A stretch of DNA of 64,000 nt from assembly GCA_944415565.1 (NCBI GenBank), contig CALYBQ010000003.1, forward strand, positions 119,802 through 183,801, written 5' to 3'. The translations under genes and the position numbers were made by a program. Each line of letters starts with the position of its first letter. Position 1 is the stretch's first letter. The notes under the pieces are model-generated. The model saw only the letters and a list, made by a program, of their open reading frames with translations, was not told the origin of the DNA and ran no database searches. Shown here one piece after another: positions 18,085 through 27,010 of the stretch. Source of the stretch: an uncultured Rikenellaceae bacterium (GTDB lineage: Bacteria > Bacteroidota > Bacteroidia > Bacteroidales > Rikenellaceae).

Positions 18085-20463
18085 ATGAAGTACAAATTAA
18101 GCGAAATCGCAGCCATATGCGGCGGCAGATTAGAGGGTAACGATATACAGATACGGTCGGTATTTACCGACAGCCGCAGCTTCTCGGTCAACGAAGAGTC
18201 GCTGTTCGTGTCCATCAGCGGACTCAACCACGACGGGCACGCATTCATCAACGAACTCTACGGGCGCGGGGTCAGGGCGTTCGTCATAGAGCGCGACGTG
18301 GCGACTGCCGGATACCCCGAAGCGGGATTCGTAAGGGTGGACAGCTCGGTATACGCGCTTCAAAAACTGGCGCGCGATTACCGCTCACACTTTCACGGCA
18401 CGGTGGTAGGTATAACCGGCAGCAACGGAAAAACGATAGTCAAGGAGTGGGCGGCGCAACTGCTGCCTGCCGACATCAAGGTTTTCAGAAGCCCCAAAAG
18501 CTATAATTCTCAGATCGGTGTACCGTTGTCGATACTTATGATGGACGGTGACGAACAGGTAGCGCTGATCGAAGCGGGCATATCGGAGCCCGGCGAAATG
18601 GAACATCTGGCTGAGATCATAATGCCAGAAATAGGCGTCATAACCAACATAGGCGACGCACATCAGGAAAACTTCGGATCGCTCGAAGAAAAGACGACAG
18701 AAAAGCTCAAACTTTTCGTCGCGTCAAACACCGTCATATACAACGGTACTTATGAAATCATTGACAGGCTTGTATGCCAGACATACCCGACCAAACGTCT
18801 CATCGACTTTGCCGGGGAACGCGAAGCGGCACAAAGTGTCATGGACAAAGCCTCCGCAGAGAACGCGGCAGCCGCCCTCGCCATATCGGACGCATTGGGG
18901 TTCGACCACGAAGCAGCCATAAGCAAACTATCAGAGCTGCAGCCCGTAGCCATGAGGCTCGAGCTTAAAGAAGGACTGCTCAATTCCCTCATCATAAACG
19001 ACTCTTACAACTCCGACATAAACTCGCTTGCCATCGCCATCGACTACATGAACAACATAGCCGGTAGACGCCACCGCGTACTCATACTGTCGGACATATT
19101 GCAAAGCGGTTATTCGGATAAAGAGCTATACTCCCGCGTAGCCGATATGGTCAACCGCTCTGGTGTGGACAGTTTCATAGGCATCGGTTCGCGGCTTCCG
19201 CGTTACGCCGGACTGTTCGACGTCCCCTGTACATTCCATCCGTCGGCGGACGCGCTGCTCAAAGGATTCCTCACGACCGACATAGCCGGCAAAGCCGTAC
19301 TCATCAAGGGTAACCGCCAAGCACAGTTCGAACGCATAGCCCATGCGCTTGAGCGCATGAGCCACACGACCGTCTTGGAGATAGACCTCGATGCCATGAT
19401 ATACAATCTCAACGCACACAGGGCATTGCTGAAACCGGAAACCAAGATGATGGCAATGGTCAAGGCAGGCAGTTACGGCAACGGCACATACGAAGTAGCG
19501 GCCATGCTGCAACACCAAGGGGTAGATTATCTTGCCGTAGCGTTCGCAGACGAAGGCATACATCTACGCGAGAGCGGTATAACGATGCCGATAGTCGTCC
19601 TCAACGCCGACGCCGACAGCTTCGGGCTCATGGTGGCCAACCGTCTCGAACCCGAGATATACAGCTTTACGTCGCTCGCTGGGTTCGTAGATGCCGTAAG
19701 GCGATATGGAGAACGGAACTACCCTATCCACATCAAACTCGACACCGGAATGCACAGGCTCGGGTTCGAGGAGAAAGACATCGAAAGGCTCAACGACGAA
19801 TTACGCAAATTGAACGGCACAATCCGGGTAAGATCCATATTCTCCCATCTTGCCGTATCGGACGATCCGACACAGGACAAATTCACATTCTCGCAAATAT
19901 CCTTGTTCGACAGGTTGTCGGCCGACATCATAAAACCTCTCGGTTACAAGCCGTTGCGCCACATAGCCAATTCGGCGGGCATAGAACGCTTCCCTCAAGC
20001 CCAGTTCGACATGACGCGAATAGGCATCGGACTGTACGGAGTAGGCGAAGCCGGAGGACAACCCCTGCACCATATAAGCACGCTCCGCACAAGGGTAGTA
20101 CAAATAAAGGAGCTCGACGCATCCCAAACAGTAGGTTACGGACGAGCCGGACATCTGCGCCGCATGAGCCGAATAGCCACTATCCCGATCGGGTATGCCG
20201 ACGGACTGAACCGCCATCTCGGAGAAGGTGCTTGGTCGGTCATAATCAAAGGCGAGAGGGTTCCGATAATCGGCCGCATATGCATGGACACCTGCATGAT
20301 AGACATTACCGGGATCGAAGCGCATGAAGGCGACCCCGTATTCATCTTCAGTCCCGAACGACACAACACGATCGAGGATATGGCTGCCGTACTGAAGACA
20401 ATTCCATACGAGATAATGACCAGTATATCGAGACGCGTAAAACGCATATACACCAAAGAATAA
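18085..20463 (+). CDS. Bifunctional MurF ligase / alanine racemase
   Basis: One 792-residue protein with two murein-precursor activities, a fusion known from Bacteroidetes. The N-terminal half is a Mur ligase (UDP-MurNAc-tripeptide:D-Ala-D-Ala ligase): P-loop GITGSNGKT with Lys116, LIEAGISEPGEME, ITNIGDAHQENFGS, and INDSYNSDINS. The C-terminal half (from about residue 430) is a PLP alanine racemase: Lys460 in MAMVKAGSYGNG, and the catalytic Tyr704 in IPIGYADGLN with RICMDTCMIDI after it. The enzyme thus makes D-Ala and uses D-Ala-D-Ala. It starts an operon with a small membrane protein and an RsmI-like methylase. Confidence 0.95.
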   Translation: MKYKLSEIAAICGGRLEGNDIQIRSVFTDSRSFSVNEESLFVSISGLNHDGHAFINELYGRGVRAFVIERDVATAGYPEAGFVRVDSSVYALQKLARDYRSHFHGTVVGITGSNGKTIVKEWAAQLLPADIKVFRSPKSYNSQIGVPLSILMMDGDEQVALIEAGISEPGEMEHLAEIIMPEIGVITNIGDAHQENFGSLEEKTTEKLKLFVASNTVIYNGTYEIIDRLVCQTYPTKRLIDFAGEREAAQSVMDKASAENAAAALAISDALGFDHEAAISKLSELQPVAMRLELKEGLLNSLIINDSYNSDINSLAIAIDYMNNIAGRRHRVLILSDILQSGYSDKELYSRVADMVNRSGVDSFIGIGSRLPRYAGLFDVPCTFHPSADALLKGFLTTDIAGKAVLIKGNRQAQFERIAHALERMSHTTVLEIDLDAMIYNLNAHRALLKPETKMMAMVKAGSYGNGTYEVAAMLQHQGVDYLAVAFADEGIHLRESGITMPIVVLNADADSFGLMVANRLEPEIYSFTSLAGFVDAVRRYGERNYPIHIKLDTGMHRLGFEEKDIERLNDELRKLNGTIRVRSIFSHLAVSDDPTQDKFTFSQISLFDRLSADIIKPLGYKPLRHIANSAGIERFPQAQFDMTRIGIGLYGVGEAGGQPLHHISTLRTRVVQIKELDASQTVGYGRAGHLRRMSRIATIPIGYADGLNRHLGEGAWSVIIKGERVPIIGRICMDTCMIDITGIEAHEGDPVFIFSPERHNTIEDMAAVLKTIPYEIMTSISRRVKRIYTKE

Positions 20464-20469
20464 CGGCAC

Positions 20470-20811
20470 ATGAAAGCAGAAGCGACGAAAGGACAAAAAG
20501 CTCGGAAGGAGCGGCTATCCGACCGTATAACAGGCATCGTATTGATTACGGCGGGCTGTGCCGGAGTAATCGTCGGAATGAACTCCGGACATATCCCGAT
20601 GGCATGGCCGATAGTCGGACTCGCCGGCATAGCATTGCTGGCAGACAGCTTTCTGACAAAGAAACCCGTCAAGATAGCTTTCAACGCGCTCGTCATCCTA
20701 ATATTAGCAGCACTGTATTTTACAGTCAAGGAATATAACTCCGCCGACGGAAAAGCCGACACGGAACCGAACGGCACAACGACAGAACAGACAGAACAGA
20801 CAGATGAATAA
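20470..20811 (+). CDS. Small hypothetical membrane protein
   Basis: A 113-residue protein, not recognised. The cytosolic N-terminus is basic (MKAEATKGQKARKERLSDR). Two to three hydrophobic stretches follow (about 21-41, 45-60 and 68-87), then a polar, Thr/Glu-rich tail ending TEQTEQTDE. It starts six bases after the MurF-Alr stop and overlaps the next gene by eight bases, so it is firmly in that operon. No function is evident from sequence; co-transcription hints at an envelope link, which is inference only. Confidence 0.65.
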   Translation: MKAEATKGQKARKERLSDRITGIVLITAGCAGVIVGMNSGHIPMAWPIVGLAGIALLADSFLTKKPVKIAFNALVILILAALYFTVKEYNSADGKADTEPNGTTTEQTEQTDE

Positions 20812-21514
20812 ACCCGGAACACTATACCTGATTCCCTGTCCAATAGCCGAAACGCCGCCGTTCGACGTGCTTCCGGCCGTAAACGGCAATATAATAGCGT
20901 CGCTCGACTATTTCATAGTGGAGAATACACGCAGCGCACGCAGGTTCATCAGCAGTGCAAAACTCGGCAACCCCATAGACTCGCTGGAATTCGCCGAACT
21001 GAACGAACATACGCAGCCGCAGGAGATAGAGCTACTGATACGGCCTATACTCGCCGGCCGCGATGCAGGCGTCATATCGGAAGCAGGCGTACCGGGTGTC
21101 GCCGATCCGGGTGCAGACGTAGTTGCCCTATGCCATCGGCACGGCATAAAGGTCATACCTTTGGTCGGCCCGTCGTCAATACTAATGGCATTGATGGCGT
21201 CGGGGCTCAACGGTCAATCGTTCGCATTCAACGGCTACCTGCCTGTCAAACCGCCGGAACGGGCAAAGGCAATCCGCCATTACGAGAAAAGAGCCCAAAA
21301 CGAGCGACAATCCCAAATGTTTATCGAAGCGCCATACCGAAACGCCAAATTGTTCGACGATTTTCTGTCGATATGCGGACCTGCGACACGGTTATGCGTC
21401 GCCTGCGACATAACCGGCCCCGAAGCACTCATCGTCACGGCAACGATAAAAGAGTGGAAAGCACGACCGAAACCCGAGATCAACAAACGACCGGCAATAT
21501 TCATAATATTGTAG
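20804..21514 (+). CDS. RsmI-like SAM-dependent methyltransferase (tetrapyrrole methylase fold)
   Basis: A 236-residue enzyme of the tetrapyrrole methylase superfamily, closest in motifs to RsmI, which 2'-O-methylates C1402 of 16S rRNA. Seen: GTLYLIPCPIAETPPFDVLP at the start, ENTRSARRFIS, the SAM loop SEAGVPGVADPGADVV (RsmI: SDAGTPGISDPG), IPLVGPSSILMALMASG, and FIEAPYRN near the end. Bacteroidetes often have a second, shorter paralogue of this type annotated only as SAM-dependent methyltransferase, so the exact rRNA target is uncertain. It is last gene of the MurF-Alr operon. Confidence 0.85.
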   Translation: MNKPGTLYLIPCPIAETPPFDVLPAVNGNIIASLDYFIVENTRSARRFISSAKLGNPIDSLEFAELNEHTQPQEIELLIRPILAGRDAGVISEAGVPGVADPGADVVALCHRHGIKVIPLVGPSSILMALMASGLNGQSFAFNGYLPVKPPERAKAIRHYEKRAQNERQSQMFIEAPYRNAKLFDDFLSICGPATRLCVACDITGPEALIVTATIKEWKARPKPEINKRPAIFIIL

Positions 21515-21518
21515 CGTC

Positions 21519-22361
21519 TCAAATCATACAGAATCTGTACAGCACGGTCTCATCTGTATAATCCTTGACCCCGTAGATATAATGGGTATCAATACAAAAG
21601 TTATTTATACTAAAAGGCAGGATGATTTTCTTTACTTTCTCGCCAGTCCAATTAAAACAAAGTATTTCGTTAAAATTAAGCCCCGAATTTAAAGCGTCCT
21701 TCTGCGTTTGCGATGAATATGCAAAACATATGAGATCTTCCGAAACAGACATCATCAATAATCCCGCTATGCTTTTGCCCGAATCGACAGTAAACCCTTG
21801 GCGTGCAACTTCTGTTATTTGCGGAATATTTTGAAATGGGCTGGTATAGATACGGTCTATTTGTCTGTCGTTAGTCACATTATATATCTCGAATATGTCT
21901 GACGCCAAAGTGAGAACTGCAAATTTATTCTGTTTAGGATTCGCCTCTATTTTATATTGATAAGTAGTTCCTTTATTGATGCCCGTAACGCGATTATCAT
22001 ACTTAAAAGGCAGGTCGTACTGAGATGTAATTATATTGTTATCCTCATCCAAGGTACCAAAATTACCTTCTGAAAATGAGCCGTAAACAATCTTTCTATT
22101 ACCGGTAATCACAATATCCCTTGGGTGGAAGTCCGAAGTGATTGGATATTCCACCTTCTTGTCTATGCGAACAACATCTTTGGAGGTAATTGTTAAACAG
22201 TGTCGGATTATTGGAAGCAATGACAATTTGCAGGACGTACCTTGCCCGGCAAATGACTTTTTTACGATTCCCGCTCGAAAGCGATTCTGAGGCCGGTCGA
22301 TTGTCAGGAGGAAGACGGCCGCAGATATCAGGCCCTTTGTTGCATATCGACAAACAGACAA
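21519..22361 (-). pseudogene. BF3164/TolB-like six-bladed propeller lipoprotein, 5' end lost
   Basis: The C-terminal two thirds (up to about 22250) reads as a Bacteroidetes BF3164-type beta-propeller: VEYPITSDFHPRDIVITGN, NFGTLDEDNNIITSQYDLP, KIEANPKQNKFAVLTLASD, and a final blade ending DETVLYRFCMI. The first ~55 residues of the open frame have neither signal peptide nor propeller pattern apart from a possible FAGQGTSCKLSLLPII, so the normal N-terminus is gone or frameshifted. The gene is markedly AT-rich compared with the rsmI-like gene whose stop is only five bases away. It lies at the left border of the recombinase-fimbrial island, and a cut lipoprotein start at 34843-34926 on the other side may be its lost beginning. 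Confidence 0.6.
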
Positions 22362-22573
22362 ATAAACGTATATTGGGACCTTTATGTATTATTTCAGACA
22401 CGGGTAATGCCGCAAGAAAACAAAGAGAAATGGAAAAACATACATACCTCCATGCCGGATTCCCGATACGCCCACACAACGTGTCGTAACGGGAATAACC
22501 TGCCCTTATGCTTTCGGGCGTGCTTTACCGGTGTTTATCGAAACCGTTTATAAACCGATCAAAGCACAACGAA

Positions 22574-23827
22574 ATGAAAACCTCCATTACTCCCAGGCTC
22601 AACTACCGCACGGACTCCGAGGGCCGCCGTGCGCTCATCATCCAGGTGATCCACAACCGACGCCGCAGCATCCTGACCACCCCTTACCGCCTACGCCCAG
22701 AAGAGTTCGACAGTAAAAAAGGCCAGGCCGTAGCGACGAACCGTGGCAAAACCCATCGCACCCTTATCGCCGAGGCGAACGAGTGTATCGGGGAGTACCT
22801 CCGGCATTTACGCGCCATTGCCGACCGCCTCCATGGAACAGGCAAACCTTACACGGTATCGGACATTACGGGAACGTATAAACTCGGCGGCGACAACCGC
22901 TACGTGGAGATTTTCGCAGGGCATGTTGCCCGCGAACTCGAACGCGCGGGACGCTTCGGCACAGCCCGCTCGTACCGCTCTCTCCTGAGCGCGTGGGTCA
23001 AGTTCGCAGACCGCCGCCAATGGCGCTTTTCGCAGCTCGACGGCAGTACGGTCTCCGCTTTTGCGGCCTACCTCGAAAGCCGGGGTCGCAAGCGCAATAC
23101 GGTGACATTCTATCTGAGAACCCTGCATGCACTTTACAACCGCGCCCGTGTACACGGTTGTGCCCCAATGCATCGGGACCCGTTCTCGAACGTGTCGTTC
23201 AAGCCCGCCCGGACTCCGAAACTGGCCGTAGACCGTGGCCTGCTACGTATCCTCGCCACCAGTGATTTCGGAGACCGAGAACTGAACGAAGCCCGCGATA
23301 TGTTCCTGTTCAGCTTCTACGCACGGGGCATGTCTTTTGTCGATATATGCTATCTGCGTAAGGAGGATATCCGGGATGGCACGCTGCACTACGAGCGACA
23401 GAAGACGCATCAACTATTCTGCGTGGCCCTTACGCCACAACTACAGGAGATCATCTCCCGCTACGACGACCCCGTTTCCCCGTGGGTCCTACCCTGCATG
23501 AGACGGGGCATGATCCGCTCAGCATTCAGAAACGAGGAAATGGACGGTAACCTGCCGCCCGAGAAGCTATATACCTTTTACCGCCTGGCCCTGCAATACT
23601 ATATCATGCAACTGAAGAAAATTTCGCAGAGCGTGGGCTGCCGCCGGTTGACCTTCAACGTGGCCAGGCATACATGGGCGACCGAGGCTCGGAGCATGGG
23701 CGTCCCGATGCCGCATATCAGCGAAGGGTTGGGTCACACCTCGGAACGGACGACACGATGTTACCTGGCGCAACTCGACAACGACACGGTGGACCGAATC
23801 AACGAAAAAGTCACGAAGCTGTATTGA
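22574..23827 (+). CDS. Tyrosine recombinase (Bacteroidetes Tsr/integrase type)
   Basis: Site-specific recombinase of 417 residues. I choose the ATG at 22574 (MKTSITPRLNYRTDSEGR), where the Arm-binding domain of these enzymes normally begins; the frame opens earlier without family character. Core-binding helices run about residues 105-205. The catalytic domain shows Arg251 (FYARGMSFVDICYL), a Lys in ERQKTH, Arg365 in FNVARHTWATE (usual HxxR site with Asn in place of His), His388 in GLGHTSERTT, and the nucleophile Tyr397. Its stop lies 60 bases from the first copy of an inverted repeat that bounds a promoter-bearing segment next to a fimbrial operon. The context fits a DNA invertase for phase variation rather than only an integrase. 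Confidence 0.9.
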   Translation: MKTSITPRLNYRTDSEGRRALIIQVIHNRRRSILTTPYRLRPEEFDSKKGQAVATNRGKTHRTLIAEANECIGEYLRHLRAIADRLHGTGKPYTVSDITGTYKLGGDNRYVEIFAGHVARELERAGRFGTARSYRSLLSAWVKFADRRQWRFSQLDGSTVSAFAAYLESRGRKRNTVTFYLRTLHALYNRARVHGCAPMHRDPFSNVSFKPARTPKLAVDRGLLRILATSDFGDRELNEARDMFLFSFYARGMSFVDICYLRKEDIRDGTLHYERQKTHQLFCVALTPQLQEIISRYDDPVSPWVLPCMRRGMIRSAFRNEEMDGNLPPEKLYTFYRLALQYYIMQLKKISQSVGCRRLTFNVARHTWATEARSMGVPMPHISEGLGHTSERTTRCYLAQLDNDTVDRINEKVTKLY

Positions 23828-23887
23828 ACAAAGGGGGCAAAGGAAAAATAAGGAAAAGAATATAAAAAACGTTCGCTAAAATTATAA

Positions 23888-23905
23888 TTCGCTATGCTAA
23901 GCGAA
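23888..23905 (+). repeat. Inverted repeat, left copy 1
   Basis: TTCGCTATGCTAAGCGAA; itself a 6-bp palindrome around ATGCTA. Its exact reverse complement is at 24381-24398. A half-copy TTCGCTA occurs at 23872-23878. Confidence 0.85.
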
Positions 23906-23919
23906 AACAAGAGGTAAAA

Positions 23920-23940
23920 TCGCTATGCTAAGCGAATATC
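23920..23940 (+). repeat. Inverted repeat, left copy 2 (best partner of the right copy)
   Basis: 21 bases starting TCGCTATGCTAAGCGAA and ending TATC; its exact reverse complement is at 24377-24397. It lies 31 bases after copy 1 in the same orientation. Confidence 0.88.
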
Positions 23941-24376
23941 GTCAGATTTCGTATACTTCTGCCAACAACAGACAAAACCGGACATATAGTATTATATTGT
24001 GCAAAAGTACGCAATATCTACATATTATACAATAAAAAACATAAGAAACGGTACGGATACCGTTTCTTTCAACACCAGACTATCTGTTTTTATCGTCCTT
24101 TTAATTGTTTTAACGCATAATGTCGGATCGTGTCCGGATAAATCAAAGCCGGTCCCTTCAGAAACCGCATTACAGGTGGTTTTTAGGCGTTTTTTCTGCA
24201 TATCTCCGGCTTATCCTGCGACACACATGTTTTACCGATTTATATATACTTGTTTATTTATAATCAATACATTATACACATACAATTCATCCCAAAATGC
24301 AATTTATTTTCGGTAAAACATCATCCGTAATATTTCAGACTGTGTATAAGCACATTATACGCAGCAATCGTTTCAT
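23941..24376. other. Putative invertible promoter segment (436 bp)
   Basis: AT-rich, non-coding DNA bounded by 21-bp perfect inverted repeats (23920-23940 and 24377-24397), next to a tyrosine recombinase gene and upstream of a fimbrial operon. It holds one match to the Bacteroidetes promoter, and that match is on the minus strand. Inversion between the repeats would turn it toward the fimbrial genes. In the recorded orientation the operon should be OFF. Confidence 0.75.
24002..24032 (-). promoter_or_regulatory. Promoter inside the invertible segment, pointing left
   Basis: On the minus strand: TTG (24032-24030), 20-base spacer, TACTTTTG (24009-24002). It matches the Bacteroidetes -33/-7 consensus. 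In this orientation it would transcribe toward the 3' end of the recombinase gene, antisense to it. Confidence 0.68.
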
Positions 24377-24397
24377 GATATTCGCTTAGCATAGCGA
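24377..24397 (-). repeat. Inverted repeat, right copy
   Basis: Starts GATATTCGCTTAGCATAG and is the exact reverse complement of 23920-23940. The copy extends one base further (to 24398) when paired with 23888-23905. Confidence 0.88.
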
Positions 24398-24398
24398 A

Positions 24399-24928
24399 TC
24401 GTAGTACAGGTTCTCAACGGACCTTTGACAGATTGCGGCACACAGCACTATAATCGGATGGTTTTCAATATAAAACAGAATCCGTATATGGATGGCATGA
24501 CCGTAAATAGCAATCGGATGGTCGGAACCAATTCTCAGTACAAGATATACATCCGACCGAGTCTCGAACCGACTACAGAAATCAGTCCGCTTTTCCTAAA
24601 GTTACAGACTGTTCCGAACACACCGACCTGTACGGTGCGGATGGCTGTTTCCGAATGTACAGTTCGAGAAAGACACCGCATGTCGTACGGTTTTCCATGC
24701 TCGTACCGGCGTTTGGAGAATGAGATTTGTACCGGAATGAAGGCGTTCTTTGCATCAATTGACTTCCGTCGCTTTCCGAAGGTGTCTATACATCATACCT
24801 GTCAACGATACATGCCAGACCATGGAGGTGCCGTGTCTGTATTGCCGCTTTTCTAGTGTCTAGCATAAAGAATCGTAGTTAGATATTTGAATAAACGATA
24901 TGGTAAAACGATAAATGAACGATAGAAA
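24399..24928. other. Non-coding leader between inverted repeat and fimbrial operon
   Basis: About 530 bases. A 143-codon open frame exists (24425-24856) but shows no family, no signal, and odd composition, so I do not call it. No consensus promoter points right. AATCGGATGG occurs twice (near 24452 and 24511). The stretch ends with a degenerate second copy of the right repeat flank (24861-24880). After inversion it would form a long 5' leader of the fimbrial mRNA. Confidence 0.5.
24861..24880 (+). repeat. Degenerate second copy of the right inverted-repeat flank
   Basis: TAGCATAAAGAATCGTAGTT, 17 of 20 bases identical to 24387-24406 (TAGCATAGCGAATCGTAGTA), same orientation, 474 bases downstream and 49 bases before the DUF3575 start codon. 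Confidence 0.6.
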
Positions 24929-25513
24929 ATGAAACGCGCACTTTTATTATTGACGATAGTCGTTTCCTGTGTCACACAGGAACTCTATGCGCAGAAGGTG
25001 GCGATGAAAACCAACCTGCTTTCCGATGCTTTTTTCAGCCCGAATTTAGGCGTTGAAGTAGGGCTCGCCCCCAAGTGGACGTTGGACGTGAGCGGACAGT
25101 TCAACGGATGGACGCTTTCGCATGACAGGCGGTGGAAGCATTGGGTGGTGCAGCCGGAAGTCCGCTATTGGTTGTGCGACCGCTTCGGCGGACACTTTTT
25201 CGGCGCACATTTACATGGCGGGCAGTATAACATCGGCGGATTCGACGGGAAGATCAATATGCTGGGCACTGACTTCCGAAAGCTGAAAGAGACCCGCTAT
25301 CAAGGCTGGTTTGTCGGTGCGGGCATATCATACGGCTACGCCTTTATCCTCGGGCGCCATTGGAACATGGAAACGGAAATCGGTTTTGGCTACTCTTATA
25401 CCCGCCATAACAGGTATAGGTGTGCCGGATGCGGCAAAAAGGTGGAAACGAACAAATCCCACCACTACGTGGGCCCCACCAAAGCGGCCATCAATCTGGT
25501 TTATTTATTTTAA
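24929..25513 (+). CDS. DUF3575 outer-membrane-type protein of a fimbrial locus
   Basis: A 194-residue exported protein. The signal peptide (to about residue 22, QELYAQ) is followed by VAMKTNLLSDAFFSPNLGVEVGLA, the typical DUF3575 opening, then alternating beta strands with aromatic girdle residues (WTLDVSGQFNGWTL, EVRYWLCDRFGGHFFG, GYAFILGRHWNMETEIGFGYSY) and a final strand ending NLVYLF, as in small outer-membrane barrels. DUF3575 genes regularly sit at the head of Mfa/Fim-type operons in Bacteroides and relatives. Probably an assembly or anchoring factor; the precise role is not known. It is the first gene downstream of the putative phase switch. Confidence 0.88.
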   Translation: MKRALLLLTIVVSCVTQELYAQKVAMKTNLLSDAFFSPNLGVEVGLAPKWTLDVSGQFNGWTLSHDRRWKHWVVQPEVRYWLCDRFGGHFFGAHLHGGQYNIGGFDGKINMLGTDFRKLKETRYQGWFVGAGISYGYAFILGRHWNMETEIGFGYSYTRHNRYRCAGCGKKVETNKSHHYVGPTKAAINLVYLF

Positions 25514-25525
25514 AACGCAACGAAC

Positions 25526-26953
25526 ATGAAAATAGCGATACTCATACCGGCAATTTTGCTGGGATTGGGACAATTGTCGGAAGCGGTAGGACAAAATACC
25601 GATACCGTCATACCGGATGTCTCCATTGAAAATTTCAACATTAACCGTGAGGGAAAATACCTTGTCGTGGAGATGAAATTGGATCTGAACAAACTTGACG
25701 TGGATGCCAACCGTGCCGTGCTGCTCACGCCGTGTCTGGTCAACGGGACGGATTCGCTCGACCTGCCCTCGGTGGGAATTTACGGACGCCGCCGGTATTA
25801 CTATTATGTACGAAACGGCATGGGCAGTATCTCGGGTGAAAATGAAATGGTTTACCGTGTGTCGGACAAACCGGGCAACATACCATACGACAATCTCACC
25901 GAATACAAAGACTGGATGGACGGGGCGACGCTTAAACTTCACCGCAGCGACTGGGGGTGTTGCCACGAGATACTGGCGGAATACGATGGTATATTGGGCC
26001 GTCATCGCGAGGCTTTCTTTCCCGAACTGATATTCGTACAACCCAAAGCGGAAATCATGAAAAGCCGTTCGTTATCCGGTTCGGCATACATAGACTTCCC
26101 GGTCGACCAAACAGCGATTTATCCCGATTACCGTCGCAATACGGTTGAATTGGGCAAGATACAGGCGACCATCGATTCCGTACGCAACGACAAGGATGTC
26201 TACATCACTTCCGTGTGGCTGAAAGGGTTCGCTTCACCGGAAAGTCCATACAAGCACAACACGGAACTTGCTATCGGACGTACTGCCGCGCTCAAAAAAC
26301 ACATCGGACAGTTATACCATTTTGCCGACAGTGTTATCCGAACCGAGTACGAACCGGAGGACTGGGCAGGACTGCGCCGCCATGTGGAGCAATCGAATAT
26401 CGACCATCGCGATAAGATTCTCGCTTTGATAGACAGCGATATGGAACCCGATGCCAAGGAAGCGAAAATCAAGCGCACTTACCCGGAAGAATACCGCTTC
26501 ATGCTGCAACATTTCTATCCGGCGTTGCGTCATACGGACTACCGCATAGACTACAACATCCGCTCTTTCAGCGAAGTGAAGGAGATAAAGCGCATCATGG
26601 CGGAGCACCCGCAGAAGCTGAACCAGAACGAGTTCTATCTGGTGGCACGGGAGTACGAGCCCGGCACGATGGAATTCACCGACGTGTTCGAGACCGCCGT
26701 TCGGATGTATCCCGATGACCAGATAGCAAATCTCAATGCCGCCAATGCCGCCATCCGCCGTGATGATTTCGGGACGGCACGCAGGTATCTTGACAAGGCG
26801 GGCAACTCGCCGGAAGCCGAATATGCCCGCGGAGCTCTTGCCGTGCGGGAGGGAGACTACGAAACGGCTCGCCGCTACCTGAACAAGGCGAAAGAGATGG
26901 GGCTTGAAAAGGCAGGCAGGACACTCGATGAATTGGACAAAAGACAGAAATAA
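25526..26953 (+). CDS. DUF3868 / OmpA-like protein with TPR tail, fimbrial assembly
   Basis: A 475-residue exported protein starting 12 bases after the DUF3575 gene. After the signal peptide (to about residue 22) comes a DUF3868 domain (about 25-130; VSIENFNINREGKYLVVEM). An OmpA-like peptidoglycan-binding region follows (about 185-300; ITSVWLKGFASPESPYKHNT and ELAIGRTAALKKHIG match GxASpEGxxxxN..La..RA). The end holds tetratricopeptide-like helices (about 400-470; ANLNAANAAIRRDDFGTARRYL and a second copy). Such proteins accompany Mfa1-type fimbriae and may tie the assembly site to the cell wall. That role is inferred from context. Confidence 0.87.
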   Translation: MKIAILIPAILLGLGQLSEAVGQNTDTVIPDVSIENFNINREGKYLVVEMKLDLNKLDVDANRAVLLTPCLVNGTDSLDLPSVGIYGRRRYYYYVRNGMGSISGENEMVYRVSDKPGNIPYDNLTEYKDWMDGATLKLHRSDWGCCHEILAEYDGILGRHREAFFPELIFVQPKAEIMKSRSLSGSAYIDFPVDQTAIYPDYRRNTVELGKIQATIDSVRNDKDVYITSVWLKGFASPESPYKHNTELAIGRTAALKKHIGQLYHFADSVIRTEYEPEDWAGLRRHVEQSNIDHRDKILALIDSDMEPDAKEAKIKRTYPEEYRFMLQHFYPALRHTDYRIDYNIRSFSEVKEIKRIMAEHPQKLNQNEFYLVAREYEPGTMEFTDVFETAVRMYPDDQIANLNAANAAIRRDDFGTARRYLDKAGNSPEAEYARGALAVREGDYETARRYLNKAKEMGLEKAGRTLDELDKRQK

Positions 26954-27010
26954 CATCAAATCAATCGTTTAAGCCCCAAATAGAATTGAACGTTTTCGTT
27001 AAGCCAACGA

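Noticed and set aside
24425..24856. 143-codon plus-strand frame between the switch and the fimbrial operon
   Set aside because: Low-complexity, no signal or domain pattern, and it lies in a region better explained as leader with repeats.
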